Shown here piece after piece: positions 13,736 through 16,124 of a stretch of 16,124 nucleotides of DNA. Source of the DNA: Rickettsiella sp. (GTDB taxonomy: Bacteria > Pseudomonadota > Gammaproteobacteria > Diplorickettsiales > Diplorickettsiaceae); the NCBI GenBank assembly GCA_031119195.1, contig JAVHYG010000021.1, forward strand, positions 1 to 16,124, given 5' to 3'. The notes under the pieces are model-generated. The model was not told where the DNA came from and made no database searches. It worked only from the letters and a program-made list of their open reading frames with translations. The position numbers were made by a program, and so were the translations under genes. Every line of letters starts with the position of its first letter. Position 1 is the stretch's first letter.

Positions 13736-16124
13736 ATAAAATCTACGATTCGAAACAAATTGAAACTACTTGGCGCGAACGATGGGAAAACAGTACCTAT
13801 TTCCAGCCCAGTGGCAAAGGTGAACCCTATTGCACTGTGCTTCCGCCGCCGAATATAACAGGCAGCCTACATATGGGCCATGGCTTCCAAGTCACATTAA
13901 TGGATGCCTTAATCCGTTATCAGCGTATGTGTGGAAAAAACGTATTGTGGCAAGGTGGTACTGATCATGCGGGTATCGCTACACAAATGGTTGTCGAACG
14001 CCAATTATTAGCCAAAGGTAAAACTCGACACGATTTAGGAAGAGAGAATTTTTTGGAGGCCGTCTGGGAATGGAAGAATAAATCCGGTGGCATAATTACA
14101 CAGCAATTGCGCTGCATGGGCGCCTCAATTGATTGGTCGCGCGAACGCTTCACACGTGACCCTGAATTTTCAGCAGCTGTTGAAAAAGTATTTATCGATT
14201 TATATCAAAAAGGTTTGATTTATCGCGGTAAACGTCTCGTGAATTGGGATCCACAACTTTTAACTGCTGTTTCCGATCTTGAAGTCATTAATCAAGAAGA
14301 ACAAGGCAGTTTATGGACTATACGTTACCCACTTGCAGAGGGCAATTCATTTTTATCTGTCGCTACCACACGTCCCGAAACCTTATTAGGAGATGTAGCA
14401 GTTGCTGTCCATCCAGATGATCCACGCTTTCAATCTATTATTGGCAAGCATCTCAAACTTCCACTAACTGATAGGACTATTCCTATCATTGCAGATAGTT
14501 GCGTTGATCCTGACTTTGGTAGTGGCTGCGTTAAAGTAACTCCTGCGCACGATTTTAATGACTTTGCGATGGCACAGCGACATCAATTAACCAGCATCAA
14601 TATTTTCACACCTCAAGCATATCTGAATAATAACGTTCCACACGTTTATCAAGGACTTGAACGTTTTGCCGCTAGAAAAAAGATAGTCGCCGATTTAGAA
14701 GTAATAGGACTTTTAGAAAAAATAGAAGCACATAGCTTAAAAATACCTAGAGGGGATCGTTCTGGTGTCATCATAGAACCTTACCTTACCGACCAATGGT
14801 TCATGTCTATGAAATCATTAGCGAAACCTGCTATCGACGCTATTCATGATAACCAACTTGATTTTATTCCTGAAAGCTGGCGTAAAGTTTCTTTACAATG
14901 GCTAGAAAATATTGAGGATTGGTGCATCAGTCGCCAGCTTTGGTGGGGACATCGAATCCCTGCTTGGTATGATAATCAAGGCGATATTTATGTTGGGTAT
15001 GATGAAACAAGCATTCGTAAAAATCATTCACTTGCTGATTCAGTTCAACTGAAACAAGAGGAAGATGTGCTAGATACCTGGTTTTCATCCGCTTTATGGC
15101 CTTTCGTTACATTAGGTTGGCCAAACGCAACAGATGAACTCAACACATTTTACCCCACAAATGTTTTAGTAACTGGTTTTGACATCATTTTTTTCTGGGT
15201 CGCGCGAATGTTGATGTTAGGTTTACATTTTACAGAAAAAGTTCCCTTTAAAGAAGTTTATGTCACGGGTTTGATTCGTGACCATGAGGGACAAAAAATG
15301 TCGAAATCCAAAGGAAATGTATTAGATCCACTTGATGTCATTCAAGGAATCAGTTTAGAAAAATTAATCAGTAAACGCTGTGAAGGTTTGATGCAACCAC
15401 AAATGGCTAAAAAAATTGAACTGGCTACGCATCAGCAGTTTCCCAAAGGTATTCCCGCTTTAGGTACAGACGCCTTGCGTTTTACCTATTGTGCCTTAGC
15501 ATCGCCAACACGTGACATTCGTTTCGATCTAAAACGTACGGAAGGATATCGCAATTTTTGTAATAAACTCTGGAATGCAGCGCGCTTTGTTTTAATACAT
15601 ACAGAAAATAAAACAACATTTTCTACCTATTCGCTTACGATGCCGATTAATCGTGCTTTTTCTTCGCTATTACAATCCACCATTGCCAATATGCATGCCC
15701 ATTTTCAAACTTATCGTTTTGATTTAATGGCACAAACCATTTATGAATTTATTTGGAATGAATATTGTGATTGGTATTTAGAACTGGCTAAACCTATTTT
15801 TCTCCAAACAAATAAGCCTAAAGAACAACACGAAACTTTAAGCAACTTAATCGAAATCTTAGAAATTTGCTTACGTTTGTTGCATCCTTTAATGCCTTTT
15901 ATTACTGAAGAAATTTGGCAATCGATTGCTCCCCTTGCTAGTAAAACAGGTGAAACAGTCATGTTACAACCTTACCCTCGGATTAACGAAGAAAAAAAAG
16001 ATGTGATCGCCGAGCAATCTTTGCTATGGATTAAAGAAGTTACCTCAACCATTCGAACACTACGGAGTGAAATGGGAATTGCACCTGGGAAAAAAATTCC
16101 ATTATTACTTAATAAAGGTAACAA
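13729..16124 (+). CDS. valS: Valyl-tRNA synthetase, 3' end outside window
   Basis: Class I synthetase that charges tRNA-Val. The frame is open from the ATG at 13729 to the last base with no stop; 798 codons are visible of an expected 920-950, so the C-terminal tRNA-binding coiled coil lies beyond the window. Seen in order: PPPNITGSLHMGH with the HIGH-type motif H48-M-G-H51; GTDHAGIATQ (from 77); the CP1 editing domain with TTRPETLLGD (213-222) and a downstream HDFND-type segment; DVLDTWFSSALWPF (from 446), highly characteristic of ValS; KMSKS at 523-527; and the start of the helical anticodon-binding domain, with FIWNEYCDWYLELAK. Start choice is supported by the LDKIYDSKQIETTWRERW N-terminus, which aligns with ValS, and by the 7-base overlap with holC that suggests coupling. 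Nothing unusual in the visible catalytic motifs. Confidence 0.97.
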   Translation, partial: MLDKIYDSKQIETTWRERWENSTYFQPSGKGEPYCTVLPPPNITGSLHMGHGFQVTLMDALIRYQRMCGKNVLWQGGTDHAGIATQMVVERQLLAKGKTRHDLGRENFLEAVWEWKNKSGGIITQQLRCMGASIDWSRERFTRDPEFSAAVEKVFIDLYQKGLIYRGKRLVNWDPQLLTAVSDLEVINQEEQGSLWTIRYPLAEGNSFLSVATTRPETLLGDVAVAVHPDDPRFQSIIGKHLKLPLTDRTIPIIADSCVDPDFGSGCVKVTPAHDFNDFAMAQRHQLTSINIFTPQAYLNNNVPHVYQGLERFAARKKIVADLEVIGLLEKIEAHSLKIPRGDRSGVIIEPYLTDQWFMSMKSLAKPAIDAIHDNQLDFIPESWRKVSLQWLENIEDWCISRQLWWGHRIPAWYDNQGDIYVGYDETSIRKNHSLADSVQLKQEEDVLDTWFSSALWPFVTLGWPNATDELNTFYPTNVLVTGFDIIFFWVARMLMLGLHFTEKVPFKEVYVTGLIRDHEGQKMSKSKGNVLDPLDVIQGISLEKLISKRCEGLMQPQMAKKIELATHQQFPKGIPALGTDALRFTYCALASPTRDIRFDLKRTEGYRNFCNKLWNAARFVLIHTENKTTFSTYSLTMPINRAFSSLLQSTIANMHAHFQTYRFDLMAQTIYEFIWNEYCDWYLELAKPIFLQTNKPKEQHETLSNLIEILEICLRLLHPLMPFITEEIWQSIAPLASKTGETVMLQPYPRINEEKKDVIAEQSLLWIKEVTSTIRTLRSEMGIAPGKKIPLLLNKGN

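Overview
The window is an AT-rich, gene-dense bacterial chromosome segment. RlmD, the RelA-type (hydrolase-dead) ppGpp synthetase, XseA, HolC and ValS all read as gammaproteobacterial proteins. An OTU-type cysteine protease, a fold used by intracellular bacteria against host ubiquitin, and an isolated VirB1-like lytic transglycosylase suggest a host-associated lineage. Legionellales (a Rickettsiella, Diplorickettsia or Coxiella relative) is my best guess, inferred from gene content and not proven.

Layout. Plus strand, 1-6519: rlmD (5' end outside the window), dacB, relA and xseA. rlmD and dacB are 5 bases apart; relA and xseA follow after gaps of about 100 and 173 bases. Minus strand, 6467-11962, transcribed from right to left: ppa, dprA, topA and then an unrecognised 498-residue protein with an N-terminal OTU protease domain and a hydrophobic C-terminal half. 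ppa, dprA and topA are closely packed, and the OTU gene starts 31 bases after topA behind a strong ribosome binding site. The OTU gene and xseA converge and overlap by 53 bases. A 300-base divergent region (11963-12262) separates ppa from the plus-strand group: a hinT-like HIT gene, a VirB1-like transglycosylase gene, holC and valS (3' end outside the window).

Most genes are housekeeping: rRNA methylation, peptidoglycan trimming, stringent response, mismatch repair and recombination nuclease, pyrophosphate removal, DNA uptake and recombination, supercoiling control, the replication clamp-loader accessory subunit, and valine charging. Two genes stand out as accessory. The OTU protein keeps the Cys-loop, the GGE segment and the catalytic His, with a long insertion between Cys and His and several possible membrane segments, so it looks like a membrane-anchored deubiquitinase-type effector. 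The VirB1-like gene sits immediately upstream of holC-valS and lacks an export signal.

No tRNA, rRNA, CRISPR array, insertion sequence or prophage gene was recognised. Non-coding features are limited to promoter candidates, a REP-like palindrome after relA, and small inverted repeats.
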